Positions 46,500-56,104 of a stretch of 64,000 nucleotides of DNA are shown here, in pieces; the stretch's first letter is position 1, and the number at the start of each line of letters is the position of its first letter. A program made the translations under genes and the position numbers. The notes under the pieces were generated by a model. That model ran no database searches, was not told where the DNA came from, and saw only the letters and a program-made list of their open reading frames with translations. Source of the DNA: Candidatus Accumulibacter aalborgensis (GTDB lineage: Bacteria; Pseudomonadota; Gammaproteobacteria; Burkholderiales; Rhodocyclaceae); contig NZ_FLQX01000162.1 in NCBI RefSeq assembly GCF_900089955.1, forward strand, positions 1-64,000, written 5' to 3'.

Positions 46500-46897
46500 G
46501 CGAGGAAACCGGGTCGGATTGGGCGCTGATGGTCATAGGCGAAACAGTTGCCGGCAAGGAATCGATCAGGCCGCCAGGAACTCGGGCAGTATATGCTGAG
46601 CGGAAGAGAGTCGCACATCTGGGCAAGATTGTCCACGATTCATGGCCGGCCTTCCGTTTCCGATCTGAAAACCAAGGGCAGGCAACACCTGCGCTGCGGC
46701 GGCGGCCGGTGTCGTGCCGATCGCGGCCTCGGAAGCTGCGAAACTGGCAGCGGCAGAGAACGAATTCGCCGCGTCGCTGGTCTATGGCATGGGCGTCGCT
46801 CCGATCTGCCGCTCGTCGAGAACGATCCGGCGCCGACCGCTGGCCTGCGACCAGCGGGCCGATCCTGCCACCCCTCCTTCAGCCACCGACGACCCTC
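46500..46897. other. Divergent intergenic stretch without a supported gene
   Basis: About 400 bases lie between the K+ channel gene and the methyltransferase gene. One frame includes an Ala-rich helical-looking segment around 46714-46810, but it has no ribosome site or recognisable family and changes character abruptly. It may be a decayed reading frame. Promoters for both flanking genes must lie here. Confidence 0.4.
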
Positions 46898-47530
46898 ATG
46901 CCGCCAAGCTCCGAAGATCTGGAACAAATCACGGCCCGGACGCTGGCCCATTACAACCAGCGCGCCGAGGACTTCCGCGAGGGGACCGGCCAGCACGACG
47001 TTAGTCAGAACATTGCCGCCCTGCTGCGCCATATCACCGGCCAGGCACCGTTCACGATCCTCGACTTTGGCTGTGGTCCGGGCCGCGATCTGGCAAGCTT
47101 TGTCCGTCTCGGCCACCTGCCCGTCGGACTGGACGGCGCCGAGCGTTTCGTCGCCATGGCACGCGCCGACAGCGAGTGCACAGTCTGGCGACAGGACTTC
47201 CTCAAGCTCGATCTGCCCGCCGAACAGTTCGACGGGGTCTTTGCCAACGCTTCGCTGTTTCATGTTCCGAGCCAGGAACTGCCGCGCGTTCTGCGGCAAC
47301 TGCGCGCCACGCTCAAGCCGGCAGGCGTGCTATTCTGCTCGAACCCGCGCGGACAGAACGAGGAAGGCTGGAGCAACGGGCGCTTCGGCGCCTATCACGA
47401 CCTCGCCGCGTGGCGCGACTGGATGACGAATGCCGGCTTCGTCGAACTCGAACACTATTATCGCCCCACCGGTCTGCCCAACGCGCAACAGCCCTGGCTC
47501 GCCAGCGTCTGGCGCAAGGCGCCGGAATGA
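46898..47530 (+). CDS. Class I SAM-dependent methyltransferase
   Basis: This 210-residue Rossmann methyltransferase has SAM motif I ILDFGCGPGRDLASF, an acidic loop after GLDGAERFVAMARA, FDGVFANASLFHVP and PAGVLFCSNPRGQNEEGW. The substrate is unknown; small-molecule type is likely. ATG 46898 was chosen because homology begins at LEQITARTLAHYNQRAEDF; longer starts back to 46529 are compositionally odd. It is followed 71 bases later by the EcsC-like gene on the same strand. Confidence 0.85.
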   Translation: MPPSSEDLEQITARTLAHYNQRAEDFREGTGQHDVSQNIAALLRHITGQAPFTILDFGCGPGRDLASFVRLGHLPVGLDGAERFVAMARADSECTVWRQDFLKLDLPAEQFDGVFANASLFHVPSQELPRVLRQLRATLKPAGVLFCSNPRGQNEEGWSNGRFGAYHDLAAWRDWMTNAGFVELEHYYRPTGLPNAQQPWLASVWRKAPE

Positions 47531-47601
47531 CGCACCATGACAGCTCGGCCGCAGGTTGCCGAACGTATTCCCTTCCCTTCACCTAACGACACACCCTCAT
47601 C

Positions 47602-48279
47602 ATGCCAGCGACCCATTTTTCAAAACGCAGCTTCCGCTTCCGGGCCGGCCCGAGAATCGCCGAAGCGATTCTCGATTATGTCGGCCAGACCCCGGTAAGC
47701 AGCGAAGCTCGCAGACAGAGACCGGAAATCCGCGCCCGAGCGCTTGCCCAGACGGCGGCGAGACAGGCCGCGGTCACCGCCGGCACCCTCACGCTGCCCC
47801 CCGGCCCACTCGGCTGGCTGACCCTCCTGCCGGAACTCCGTTCGCTATGGAAACTCCAGACACAACTGGTTGCCGACATCGCGGCATGCTACGGGAAAAC
47901 GGCGGAGTTGAGCCGCGAAGAGATGCTCTATTGCCTTTTCCGGCATACCGACGCCCAGGCTGTCCGCGATCTGGTAGCCCAGATCGGCAGACGCTTTGTC
48001 GTCCAGCGCGCCTCGCGTCCACAGGTCCAGTCGGTTGCCCTGAAGATCGGCATGCACATCTCACAACGGCTTATCGGCAAAGGGATTGCGCGCTGGGTCC
48101 CTGTCGTCGGCGCACTTGGCGCCGGTGCATACGCGTACTACGACACCTCGCAGGTCGCCCTCACGACCATCGACCTGTTTGCCGGCGTCATTGACGTCGA
48201 GGAAGTGGAGATACCCGCCGACAATGAGCGAGAGGCGGCGGTCAATACCGCGCAGGCGGCGCAGCGCCAGGCACGCTGA
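47602..48279 (+). CDS. EcsC-like hypothetical protein
   Basis: This 225-residue protein has a basic N terminus, a hydrophobic amphipathic segment (GPLGWLTLLPELRSLWKLQTQLVADIAACYGK), and a Gly-rich helical hairpin (IARWVPVVGALGAGAYAYYDTSQVA). These elements resemble EcsC-family proteins, whose function is unclear (ABC-transporter regulation or secretion in Bacillus). It has no signal peptide; membrane association is probable. Convergent with the enoyl-CoA hydratase gene. Confidence 0.55.
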   Translation: MPATHFSKRSFRFRAGPRIAEAILDYVGQTPVSSEARRQRPEIRARALAQTAARQAAVTAGTLTLPPGPLGWLTLLPELRSLWKLQTQLVADIAACYGKTAELSREEMLYCLFRHTDAQAVRDLVAQIGRRFVVQRASRPQVQSVALKIGMHISQRLIGKGIARWVPVVGALGAGAYAYYDTSQVALTTIDLFAGVIDVEEVEIPADNEREAAVNTAQAAQRQAR

Positions 48280-48309
48280 AGTGGTGGCGCTGGCGGCTGT
48301 CGTGCGGAC

Positions 48310-49110
48310 CTAGTAGCCCTTCCAGGCGGGCTTGCGCTTGCCGATGAAGGCGTCAATGCCCTCGCCGGCGTCTTCGGTCATCATGTTGCAGGCCATCACC
48401 TCGGAAGCGTACTGGTAAGCAGCGTCGAGCCCCATTTCGAGCTGCTTGTAGAACATCTGCTTGCCCATGCCAATGGCCACCGACGATTTGGCGATGATCG
48501 AACGGGCGAGCTTGTCGATCTCGGCGTCGAGCGCATCGCCGGCGACGACACGATTGACCAGACCCTGTTGCAGCGCGGTCTGCGCATCGATGAAATCGCC
48601 GGTGAGCAGCATCTCCAGCGCCTGCTTGCGGCCCAGGTTGCGCGACAGGCCAACGCCCGGCGTGGCGCAGAACAGGCCAACGTTGATGCCGGAGGTGGCA
48701 AAGCGGGCAGTGTCGGCCGCGATGGCCAGGTCGCACATCGATACCAACTGGCAGCCGGCGGCAGTGGCGATGCCATGCACGCGCGCGATGGCCGGCTGCG
48801 GCATCTGCGTCAGGGTCATCATCATCTTGCCGCAGCTCCGGAACAGATCCTGCATGAAAGCCTTGTCGTGGTTGGCGCGCATCTCCTTGAGATCGTGCCC
48901 GGCACAGAATGCCTTGCCAGCACCGGCGATGACCACGACGCGGACGGCTGGGTCCTGGGCGATGGCATCGAGTTGCCCCTGCAGGGCGGCAATCATTCCC
49001 TGTGACAGAGAATTGAACTGGTGGCCGCGGTTGAGCATCAGCGTGGCGATGCCCTCGCCATCGGCGCGGACAACGTAGGGATCATCGTGATCCGGCATCG
49101 ACGTCTTCAT
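48310..49110 (-). CDS. Enoyl-CoA hydratase/isomerase family protein
   Basis: This 266-residue crotonase-fold protein has oxyanion-hole segments GAGKAFCAGHDLKEM and GIATAAGCQLVSMCDLAIAAD, followed by GVGLSRNLGRKQALEMLLTGDFIDAQTALQQGLVNRVV. Hydratase glutamates are not obvious at both usual positions, so the activity (hydration, isomerisation or hydrolysis) is open. It resembles the ECHDC3-like group. Start ATG 49110 with AGGAGG upstream; ATG 49098 is possible. It lies 115 bases behind the acyl-CoA synthetase gene, which suggests shared fatty-acid metabolism. Confidence 0.88.
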   Translation of the reverse strand: MKTSMPDHDDPYVVRADGEGIATLMLNRGHQFNSLSQGMIAALQGQLDAIAQDPAVRVVVIAGAGKAFCAGHDLKEMRANHDKAFMQDLFRSCGKMMMTLTQMPQPAIARVHGIATAAGCQLVSMCDLAIAADTARFATSGINVGLFCATPGVGLSRNLGRKQALEMLLTGDFIDAQTALQQGLVNRVVAGDALDAEIDKLARSIIAKSSVAIGMGKQMFYKQLEMGLDAAYQYASEVMACNMMTEDAGEGIDAFIGKRKPAWKGY

Positions 49111-49225
49111 CTCTTTTCTTCCTCCTGGTGGTCAACGGGTGGCGTGAAGATGCCCGTCCTCGAGCACCCGCGCCAACCGGCAGGGCGCCCGCCGGTCGGC
49201 CGCAAGAACGGTCGGCGACTTGGGC

Positions 49226-50869
49226 TCACTCGATCGCGGCAGTGGACTTTGCCCGTTCGCGCAGGATGAATTTCTGGATCTTGCCGGTCGAGGTCTTCGG
49301 CAAGGCACCGAAGATTACTCGCTTGGGGACCTTGAAACGCGCCATGTGCTGACGACAGAATTCGATGATCTCCTGCTCGCTGGCCGTTGTCCCCTCGCGC
49401 AACTCGATGAAGGCACAGGGCACTTCGCCCCACATCGCATCGGCGGTGGCCACGACGGCAACAGCGATCACCGCCGGGTGCCGATAGAGAACGTCCTCGA
49501 CCTCGATCGACGAGATGTTTTCACCCCCGGAGATGATTACGTCCTTCGAGCGATCCTTGATCTTGACGTAGCCGTCGGAGTGCATCACCGCCAGGTCGCC
49601 GGTATGGTACCAGCCACCGGCGAACGACTCCTCGGTCGCTTTCGGGTTCTTGAGGTAGCCCTTCATGACCAGATTGCCGCGGAACATGATCTCGCCCATC
49701 GTCTCGTGGTCCCAGGGCACCGGCACCATGTCGGTCGGATCGAGCACGGTGATCGCCTCCTGCGCATGGTAACGCACGCCCTGGCGGCCGTTCAGATCGA
49801 CCTGTTCCGCTACCGGTAGCGCGGCCCAGTGGCTGTGTTTGGCGCAGACGGCTGCCGGCCCGTAGGTTTCGGTCAGGCCGTACACATGCGTCAGATCGAC
49901 GCCGATATTGGCCATCGCCTCGATGACCGCCGCCGGAGGAGGCGCTGCGGCGACCAGGCCGGACACCTTCTGCGCAATACCGGCGCGCAGTTCGGCCGGC
50001 GCATTGGCCATCAGGCTATGGACGATCGGCGCACCACAGTAATGGGTCACGCCGTGCTCCCGAATGGCCTCGAAAATCAGCTTCGGATCAACTCGCCGCA
50101 GACAGACATTGGTCCCCGCGTTGGCGGCCATGGTCCACACGAAGCACCACCCGTTGCAGTGAAACATCGGCAGCGTCCACAGATACACGGCGTGCGGCGG
50201 CATCCCCCAACTGATGATGTTGCTCATCGAGTTGAGGTAGGCGCCGCGATGGTGATAGACGACGCCCTTCGGGTTGCCGGTGGTTCCCGATGTGTAATTG
50301 AGCGAGATCGCGTCCCACTCATCGGCCGGACCGCGCCAGGGAAAGTCGGGACTGCCAGCGGCGATGAAGGCCTCGTACTCCTGCGTACCGAGCCGTTCGC
50401 CGGGACCGCTGTATTCGGGGTCGTCAACATCGATGACCAGAATCTGCCGCTGCACGGCCGCCAGCGCCTTCCTGACCATCGGCGAATATTCGCGGTCGGT
50501 GATCAGGACCTTGGCCTCGCCGTGCTCGAGCATGAAAGCAATCGTCTCCGCATCGAGCCGCGTGTTGAGGGTATTGAGCACGGCACCGGTGACCGGCACG
50601 CCGAAGTGGCACTCGACCATCTCCGGCGTGTTGTTGAGCATCGCGGCGACGGTATCGCCCTCGACGATGCCGTGATTGGTCAGCGCCGACGCCAGACGAC
50701 GAGCGCGGGTGAAGGTCTCGAGCCAGGTGTAGCGGCGCTGTCCATGGATCACTGCCGTGCGCTCGGGATAGACATAAGCCGTGCGGGCAATGAACGTCAG
50801 TGGCGTCAGCGGCGTGTAGTTGGCCGTGTTCTTGTCGAGACCCTGTTGATAGATGTTCTGCATCGCCAT
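49226..50869 (-). CDS. Acyl-CoA synthetase (AMP-forming)
   Basis: This 547-residue ANL-superfamily enzyme activates a carboxylic acid to its CoA thioester through an acyl-AMP. It shows LNYTSGTTGNPKGVVYHHRGAY (P-loop), THVYGLTETYGPAA, GWYHTGDLAVMHSDGYVKIKDRSKDVIISGGENIS and the catalytic Lys in LPKTSTGKIQKF. The group is the medium/short-chain type often annotated as AlkK-like. The C-terminal Lys in KTSTGKI is a classical acetylation site controlled by sirtuins. It is followed by an enoyl-CoA hydratase gene and preceded at 22 bases by the MCE-system lipoprotein gene. Confidence 0.92.
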   Translation of the reverse strand: MAMQNIYQQGLDKNTANYTPLTPLTFIARTAYVYPERTAVIHGQRRYTWLETFTRARRLASALTNHGIVEGDTVAAMLNNTPEMVECHFGVPVTGAVLNTLNTRLDAETIAFMLEHGEAKVLITDREYSPMVRKALAAVQRQILVIDVDDPEYSGPGERLGTQEYEAFIAAGSPDFPWRGPADEWDAISLNYTSGTTGNPKGVVYHHRGAYLNSMSNIISWGMPPHAVYLWTLPMFHCNGWCFVWTMAANAGTNVCLRRVDPKLIFEAIREHGVTHYCGAPIVHSLMANAPAELRAGIAQKVSGLVAAAPPPAAVIEAMANIGVDLTHVYGLTETYGPAAVCAKHSHWAALPVAEQVDLNGRQGVRYHAQEAITVLDPTDMVPVPWDHETMGEIMFRGNLVMKGYLKNPKATEESFAGGWYHTGDLAVMHSDGYVKIKDRSKDVIISGGENISSIEVEDVLYRHPAVIAVAVVATADAMWGEVPCAFIELREGTTASEQEIIEFCRQHMARFKVPKRVIFGALPKTSTGKIQKFILRERAKSTAAIE

Positions 50870-50891
50870 CTCCCCTCTAAAGTTTCAAGTA

Positions 50892-51518
50892 TTATTGGCT
50901 TTCCGCCACTGTCGACCGGCAGCTTTCCAGCGTGCCACGTTTTTCCAGATCCCTCAACCAGACGGTGAGCTGTTGGCCCAGTTGTTCACTGGCCGAAACC
51001 AGCGCGCTGACGCCGCCGCGAGCGTCAGCACTGGGAGCCGGTTGCTCAATGGCGAACTGGCGCTCGGCGACCAGCCGGTGCCCGCTAGCGAACACGCTGG
51101 CGCTGCCCTGTAGGATGCCACGGCTGTGCTGCGGCGTGTCGAATAACTGCGAGAACTCGTGCAATTCGAAGCGCAACAGGCAGGCGGTCTGTACCCCGGC
51201 GCTGACCAGGCCAAGCTGCTGTCGCAAGCGCTGAGACAACAGCAGCGCCGGTGCGCCAGCCCAACGACTGGTGGCGTAGCTGCGCAGTTTCAGCGAGCTT
51301 TCGTAGAGCAGGCGATAGTCGATACCCGATGAATCGAGCCAGTACGAAGCCTTCACCTCGAGGGCCACATTCGACCAGCGGCCACTTTCGGCCACCCTCT
51401 GAACCGGCAGCCCGAAGTCGTACACCTCGGCCGGGGGCGACTTGCGCAGGTTGCCGGCGCAGCCGGCAGCGAAGCACGCCGCCAGGCAAATCAGGAACGT
51501 CTTCAGGGTGCTCGTCAT
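50892..51518 (-). CDS. ABC-type transport auxiliary lipoprotein of MCE system
   Basis: This 208-residue lipoprotein has a signal with lipobox AAGC (Cys about residue 20). The domain matches the PqiC/LptE-like auxiliary lipoproteins (PF03886): LPVQRVAESGRWSNVALEVKASYWLDSSGIDYRLLYE, followed by SLKLRSYATSRWAGAPALLLSQRL. Such proteins sit in the outer membrane and receive lipid or bind the MCE protein. It is the last of the four MCE-system genes, two bases after the MlaD-like gene. Confidence 0.85.
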   Translation of the reverse strand: MTSTLKTFLICLAACFAAGCAGNLRKSPPAEVYDFGLPVQRVAESGRWSNVALEVKASYWLDSSGIDYRLLYESSLKLRSYATSRWAGAPALLLSQRLRQQLGLVSAGVQTACLLRFELHEFSQLFDTPQHSRGILQGSASVFASGHRLVAERQFAIEQPAPSADARGGVSALVSASEQLGQQLTVWLRDLEKRGTLESCRSTVAESQ

Positions 51519-51520
51519 CG

Positions 51521-52462
51521 TTATTCCTCACGGCTGGGCGGAGCCACGAAACCAGCCTCGCCGGGTCCCGGGCTCGGCCGCGGAGCGCCGAAGACCAGGC
51601 TCTGTGGCGATTCTTCGACCATCTGCAGTACCCGCTTGAGCTGTCGCGAGGTGGCCGATAGCTCGCTGCCGAGTTCGTTGAGACGCGGTGCGAGCGCCCC
51701 GAAGCCAGCCGGCGACGAGTCGCCGACCAGCAGGTCGAGTTTTTCACTGACCGCCTGCAGGCGGACGAAGAGGCGACGAGCTTCGACGAGCACTGGCGCG
51801 GCCTCACTCGCGGCCTGCTCGGCGCGAGCGAGCGTGCCCTTCAGCAGGCGAACGTTTTCCGGCGCCAGGACCTGCCGCAACTGGCGTGCGACCTCGTTGG
51901 CGTTGCCCGTCGCAGCTTCGAGATTGACCAGAACATTGCCCAGATGCTGCCGGTTCTCGGTGTTGAGCAGCTGGTTGACATTGGTCAGGAAATCCCGCGC
52001 CTGCCGTAATGTCGCCGCGCCAGCATCCGACAACTGCTCGATCAGCGACGATTGCATGGCGATGCGCGGCGCCTCACCGTCGCCCTCGCCGCCACCCTTG
52101 AGGGGCGTCGCGTCGGCACCGCTGTCCTCGAGCAGGATGTGGGCGATGCCGGTGACCCCCTGATAGCCCAGCTTGGCGGTCGTTCCGCGGGTGACCGGCA
52201 CGGCATCGTCCACGGTGATGCCAATCAGAATCTTGCTTACGTCGTGCGGATCAAGCGCGATCGATTCCACCCTGCCAACCCGAATACCGCGATAACGCAC
52301 CTGCCCCTGCAAGCTGAGGCCGGTGACGTTCTGCAGTGTTTCCACCGTGTATACCTTGGTCGGCTCGTGCTTGCCACCGAACCACCAGATGGCGCCGAGT
52401 GCGGCGAGACCCAGAAGAAGGGTGAAAAGCCCGGCGATGAGGGCATGCGAACGGTTCTCCAT
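51521..52462 (-). CDS. MCE (MlaD-like) periplasmic lipid-binding protein
   Basis: This 313-residue protein has one N-terminal membrane anchor (LIAGLFTLLLGLAALGAIWWFGG). An MCE domain (about residues 38-120) contains VTGLSLQGQVRYRGIRVGRVESI and GYQGVTGIAHILLED. A long helical region follows (about 150-290) with a Pro-rich end. MCE proteins form hexameric rings or needles that shuttle phospholipids between membranes. It is longer than MlaD (183) because of the helical tail, as in needle-type MCE proteins. ATG 52462 was chosen at the membrane anchor. Confidence 0.9.
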   Translation of the reverse strand: MENRSHALIAGLFTLLLGLAALGAIWWFGGKHEPTKVYTVETLQNVTGLSLQGQVRYRGIRVGRVESIALDPHDVSKILIGITVDDAVPVTRGTTAKLGYQGVTGIAHILLEDSGADATPLKGGGEGDGEAPRIAMQSSLIEQLSDAGAATLRQARDFLTNVNQLLNTENRQHLGNVLVNLEAATGNANEVARQLRQVLAPENVRLLKGTLARAEQAASEAAPVLVEARRLFVRLQAVSEKLDLLVGDSSPAGFGALAPRLNELGSELSATSRQLKRVLQMVEESPQSLVFGAPRPSPGPGEAGFVAPPSREE

Positions 52463-52464
52463 GA

Positions 52465-53262
52465 CTAGCCTGCTCCCTGTCCGACGCCCGCCGCAGCGCG
52501 CCCGGAAGCGAAGAAATTGCGAATGAAGGGATGCTCGACAGCCAGCACTTCCTCGACCGTACCACAAGCGACGATCCGATGGTCGGCAAGCACGGCGAGG
52601 CGCGTGGCCAGACCCATCAGTGTCTCAAGATCGTGCGTCACCATGATGACCGTGAAGCCGAGTTCTTTCTGCAGCGTCTTGAGCAGTTTGACGAAGTTCT
52701 CGCTCCGATCGGGGTCGAGGCCCGCCGTCGGCTCGTCGAGAACGAGCAGTTCGGGTTCCAGAGACAGCGCCCGCGCCAGAGCCACCCGCTTGACCATGCC
52801 ACCAGAGAGCTCGGCCGGCATCAGCCGGGCGTGACGCGGCTCAAGTTCGACCATGCCCAGCTTGAGCAAGACCAGATCGACGATCATCGCCTCATCGAGC
52901 ATGCGCAGTTCACGCAGCGGGAAGGCAATATTGTCAAACACCGAGAGTGCCGAAAACAGCGCCCCCTGTTGAAAAAGCATGCCGAAGCGTCGGCGGACCA
53001 TTCGCCGACGCTTCGGGTCGGCGTCGAGCACGGCATGCCCGAAAAGCCTGACCTCGCCCTTGCTCGGCGCCAGGAGGCCGACAATCTCGCGCAGCAGCGT
53101 CGTCTTGCCACTCCCCGAACCACCTACCAGACCGAGCATCTGGCCGCGCTCAACGGCAAGATCGATGTCGCGATGGATTACCGCGTCGTCGAACTGCGTC
53201 GATAGGCCACGAATCGCGATCACCGGCAGTGCCGTGTGCGAGGCGCCAGCCGGTTCACTCAC
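52465..53262 (-). CDS. MlaF-like ABC transporter ATPase
   Basis: This 265-residue ABC ATPase has Walker A GGSGSGKTTLLRE, the Q-loop FQQGALFSALSVFDN typical of MlaF, the signature LSGGMVKRVALARAL, Walker B LLVLDEPTAGLD and the switch His in MVTHDLETL. A GTG start at 53262 overlaps the permease stop by 4 bases, which fixes the start. It energises the MlaE-like permease for lipid transport. Confidence 0.92.
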   Translation of the reverse strand: MSEPAGASHTALPVIAIRGLSTQFDDAVIHRDIDLAVERGQMLGLVGGSGSGKTTLLREIVGLLAPSKGEVRLFGHAVLDADPKRRRMVRRRFGMLFQQGALFSALSVFDNIAFPLRELRMLDEAMIVDLVLLKLGMVELEPRHARLMPAELSGGMVKRVALARALSLEPELLVLDEPTAGLDPDRSENFVKLLKTLQKELGFTVIMVTHDLETLMGLATRLAVLADHRIVACGTVEEVLAVEHPFIRNFFASGRAAAGVGQGAG

Positions 53263-54374
53263 AGGGGAACCCCGAAGTTGCGTGTCAGGATTGCAAAGAC
53301 GGCATCGACGAGAATCGCGACGGTGATCGAGGTGACCACCGAGGTGGTCGTCTGCGACGAAAGGCTTTCGGTATTCGGCTTGACGCGCAGGCCAAAATGA
53401 CAGGCAATGAGAGCGATCAGCACGCCGAAAACCAGACCCTTGCTCATGCCGATCCACACGTTGGCCACCGGCACCACCCGCGGCAGGGTATCGATGAAGA
53501 AGCCGTAGGACAGATCCATCTGCAGATTGGCCGACACCATGCCACCGAAAATCCCGGCTGCCGAACACCAGATGACCAGTAGCGGCATCACCACCGCCAG
53601 GGCGACGACCTTGGGCAGAACCAGGCGCAGACTTCGCGAGACGCCCATGGTGGCGAGCGCATCGATCTCCTCGGTGACGCGCATGACGCCGATTTGGGCG
53701 GTCATCGCCGAACCCGAGCGTCCGGCAACCAGGACGGCGACCAGTACCGGTCCCAGTTCGCGAACGATGCTGATGCCCAGCAGATTGACGATGAAGACGT
53801 CGGCACCAAAAGCTTGCAATTGCAGCGCCGAGAGGTAGGAGAGAACGACACCGATCAGAAAGCCGATCAACGCCGTGACCGGCAAGGCCTGGGCACCGCT
53901 CTTGTAGAGGTTGGCTGAAAACTCGCGCCAGGGGATGTCGCGCGGATGCAGACCCAGGTACACCACGTCGAGGACCATCTGACCAATCAGAGCAACCATG
54001 CCGGCGAGATGGTCGGCCGCGGCCAGGACCAAGCGGCCGGGGACCAGCAGCCAGGCAAGCTGACCCGTGGACCGGACCGAGTCACGGTCAACGGCAATCG
54101 CTTCAACACGTTCCAGGAGCAAGCGGTGGGCGGCAGAAACCGCGAGCGAGGCTGGCCAGCGCCGACCCCAGCCGCGCCAGAGGACGATTGCACCGGCGCT
54201 GTCCAGCCGCGAGATCGAGCGCAGATCCCATCCGCTGTGGTCAGCCGCCACTTCGCGCAAGCGAAGCTCGAGCCGCGAAATCGGCTGCGGCATCGTCGCC
54301 AGCGTCCAGTCACCGGAGAGCACCACCTCTATCGAGCCTGCCCGCCTGACCGTTTCGATCGTCGCCGAGGCCAT
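53259..54374 (-). CDS. MlaE-like permease with N-terminal STAS-like domain
   Basis: This 371-residue protein has an N-terminal soluble STAS-like domain (about residues 1-100) and a C-terminal MlaE permease. The permease motifs are GLHPRDIPWREFSANLYKSGAQALPV, GISIVRELGPVLVAVLVAGRSGSAMTAQIGVMRVTEEIDAL, and GVSANLQMD-like GGMVSANLQMDLSYGFF. The fused STAS domain replaces the separate MlaB protein of E. coli. The ATG at 54374 lies 7 bases after the ppx stop, so the MCE genes appear to be co-transcribed with ppx. Confidence 0.9.
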   Translation of the reverse strand: MASATIETVRRAGSIEVVLSGDWTLATMPQPISRLELRLREVAADHSGWDLRSISRLDSAGAIVLWRGWGRRWPASLAVSAAHRLLLERVEAIAVDRDSVRSTGQLAWLLVPGRLVLAAADHLAGMVALIGQMVLDVVYLGLHPRDIPWREFSANLYKSGAQALPVTALIGFLIGVVLSYLSALQLQAFGADVFIVNLLGISIVRELGPVLVAVLVAGRSGSAMTAQIGVMRVTEEIDALATMGVSRSLRLVLPKVVALAVVMPLLVIWCSAAGIFGGMVSANLQMDLSYGFFIDTLPRVVPVANVWIGMSKGLVFGVLIALIACHFGLRVKPNTESLSSQTTTSVVTSITVAILVDAVFAILTRNFGVPL

Positions 54375-54381
54375 CGCCGCT

Positions 54382-55893
54382 TCACTGCACCGCAGGCTCA
54401 ACGGGTACGGGCTTGATGCGCAACTTGCTGCCGATGCGGCGCCACAGCAGTGCCTCGTCGTTCAAGGCGGCAGCGGTAATGGGGTTGGCGTCCAGCCATG
54501 GAGCGGGGATATCGATTTGAAAACCGACCGGCGACTCCTTGACCGACAATTCGGGCAAGGGCTGCTCATCACGCGCACGGTGCAGCAGCGAGGCCATTCG
54601 CAGGCAGAATACCAGGCGCCAGTTCGGGTCGCCCGCCGGCATGGAGGCCAGCTTCTGCAGCTTGCCACGCTGGCCAAGGACGAAAAGCGCCAGACGCGCC
54701 TGATCTCGTTTCGAGAAGCCCGGCATGTCAGCGTGGCTCAGGAGATACGCGCCATGCTTGTGAAACTCGCTGTGCGCCACGGAAATGCCAATCTCATGCA
54801 AGGAAACCGCCCAGCGCAGAAAGTGGACCTCGTTCTCGTGCTCGGGCGAATCGAGTTTGATTATCGCGCCAAGCAGCGCCAGTGCGGTGCGCTCGACGCG
54901 TACGACCTGTGCCTTGTCGACCTGGTAGCGACGCTTGAACTCGACGACTGTCTCGTCGCGGGTATCGTGATGCTCGAAGCGCCCAAGCAGGTCGTAGAGA
55001 ACTCCGAGCGGCAAGGCGCCTTCGGAATAGGTCATCTGCTCGATTCCCAACTCGGAGAACACCGCCGACATGATCGCGGTGACGCCGGGAAGAATCGGCA
55101 GGCGTTCGCTGCGCATCCCTTTGAGATCGAGCAGTTCCGCCGACCCGGCCCGGATCATCAGTTGGCGTAATTTCGCCAGCCCCTCCCGGCTGATGCCGGT
55201 GCCCCCGTCTGGATTCAACTCATTGATTTCGAGGATCTCGGCGATTTCCTGCGCCGAACCTGATGAACCCACCGCTTCTTGCCAACCGAAACGCTGGTAG
55301 TCGGCGGTCAGAGCCTCGATCTCACGGGCCGCCGCCACTTCGGCCGCATAGAAGCGCTTCTTGTCTACCCTGCCGTCCGGAAAGAAGCGCTGTCGATAGC
55401 TGATCCCGCCCATGAACAAGGACTCCATCAGCAACGGTTCCGCTTGTTCGCCGATGATGAACTCGGTCGAGCCGCCACCGATGTCGACCACCAGACGCCG
55501 GTGACTCGCCGGCGGCAGGGCCTTCGCTGCGCCGATGAAGATCAGTCGGGCCTCTTCGCGACCACCGATGATCTCGATCGGAAAACCCAGTGCAGCCTCG
55601 GCCTGGGGAAGAACGATGTGCGCGTTGCGCGCCACCCGCATCGCGTCGGTGGTCACCGCGCGCACCGTTTCCGGTGCGAAGCCGCGCAAACGCTCGCCAA
55701 AACGCCGCAAGGCCTGGATCGCGCGCTGCTGCGAAGCATGATCGAGGAGTCTTTCACGGGTCAGACCAGACCCCAGACGAACGGTGTCTTTCAGCGTATC
55801 GAGCGGGTGGATCCGATCGCCAACGACGCGCCCGATCTGCAGGCGAAAGCTGTTGGAGCCGAGGTCCACACCGGCAATCAATTCGTAGCTCAT
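54382..55893 (-). CDS. ppx: Exopolyphosphatase (Ppx/GppA family)
   Basis: This 503-residue enzyme releases phosphate from polyphosphate chain ends and may hydrolyse pppGpp. It has the ASKHA-fold motifs AGVDLGSNSFRLQIGR, GGREEARLIFIGA (catalytic Glu) and LVVDIGGGSTEFIIG. A C-terminal HD-like domain has conserved His in RWAVSLHEIGISVAHSEFHKHGAYLL. The length matches E. coli Ppx (513). ATG with GAGGAGG. It is divergent from ppk1 across 211 bases; no convincing PhoB box was seen there. Confidence 0.95.
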   Translation of the reverse strand: MSYELIAGVDLGSNSFRLQIGRVVGDRIHPLDTLKDTVRLGSGLTRERLLDHASQQRAIQALRRFGERLRGFAPETVRAVTTDAMRVARNAHIVLPQAEAALGFPIEIIGGREEARLIFIGAAKALPPASHRRLVVDIGGGSTEFIIGEQAEPLLMESLFMGGISYRQRFFPDGRVDKKRFYAAEVAAAREIEALTADYQRFGWQEAVGSSGSAQEIAEILEINELNPDGGTGISREGLAKLRQLMIRAGSAELLDLKGMRSERLPILPGVTAIMSAVFSELGIEQMTYSEGALPLGVLYDLLGRFEHHDTRDETVVEFKRRYQVDKAQVVRVERTALALLGAIIKLDSPEHENEVHFLRWAVSLHEIGISVAHSEFHKHGAYLLSHADMPGFSKRDQARLALFVLGQRGKLQKLASMPAGDPNWRLVFCLRMASLLHRARDEQPLPELSVKESPVGFQIDIPAPWLDANPITAAALNDEALLWRRIGSKLRIKPVPVEPAVQ

Positions 55894-56104
55894 GCCTCCT
55901 CGTTTTCCTCCCGTGGGCCAAAGGTGGTTGCAGACGCCTCATTCTAGCATCGCCGGGACGCTGATACTGACCCGCGCCAGACCGGTCACGCCGGCAAGTA
56001 CAGAAAAATGCCAGGGCGATCGACAAGCAATCGACCGATGGATGTAATATGCTCGTCTTTGCTCGCCAACCTGCCCGATCCATCTCTTCTGACGGAACGA
56101 ATCC

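Noticed and set aside
55894-56104. PhoB box between ppx and ppk1
   Set aside because: I looked for two CTGTCAT-like 7-mers at 11-bp spacing on both strands and found none convincing.
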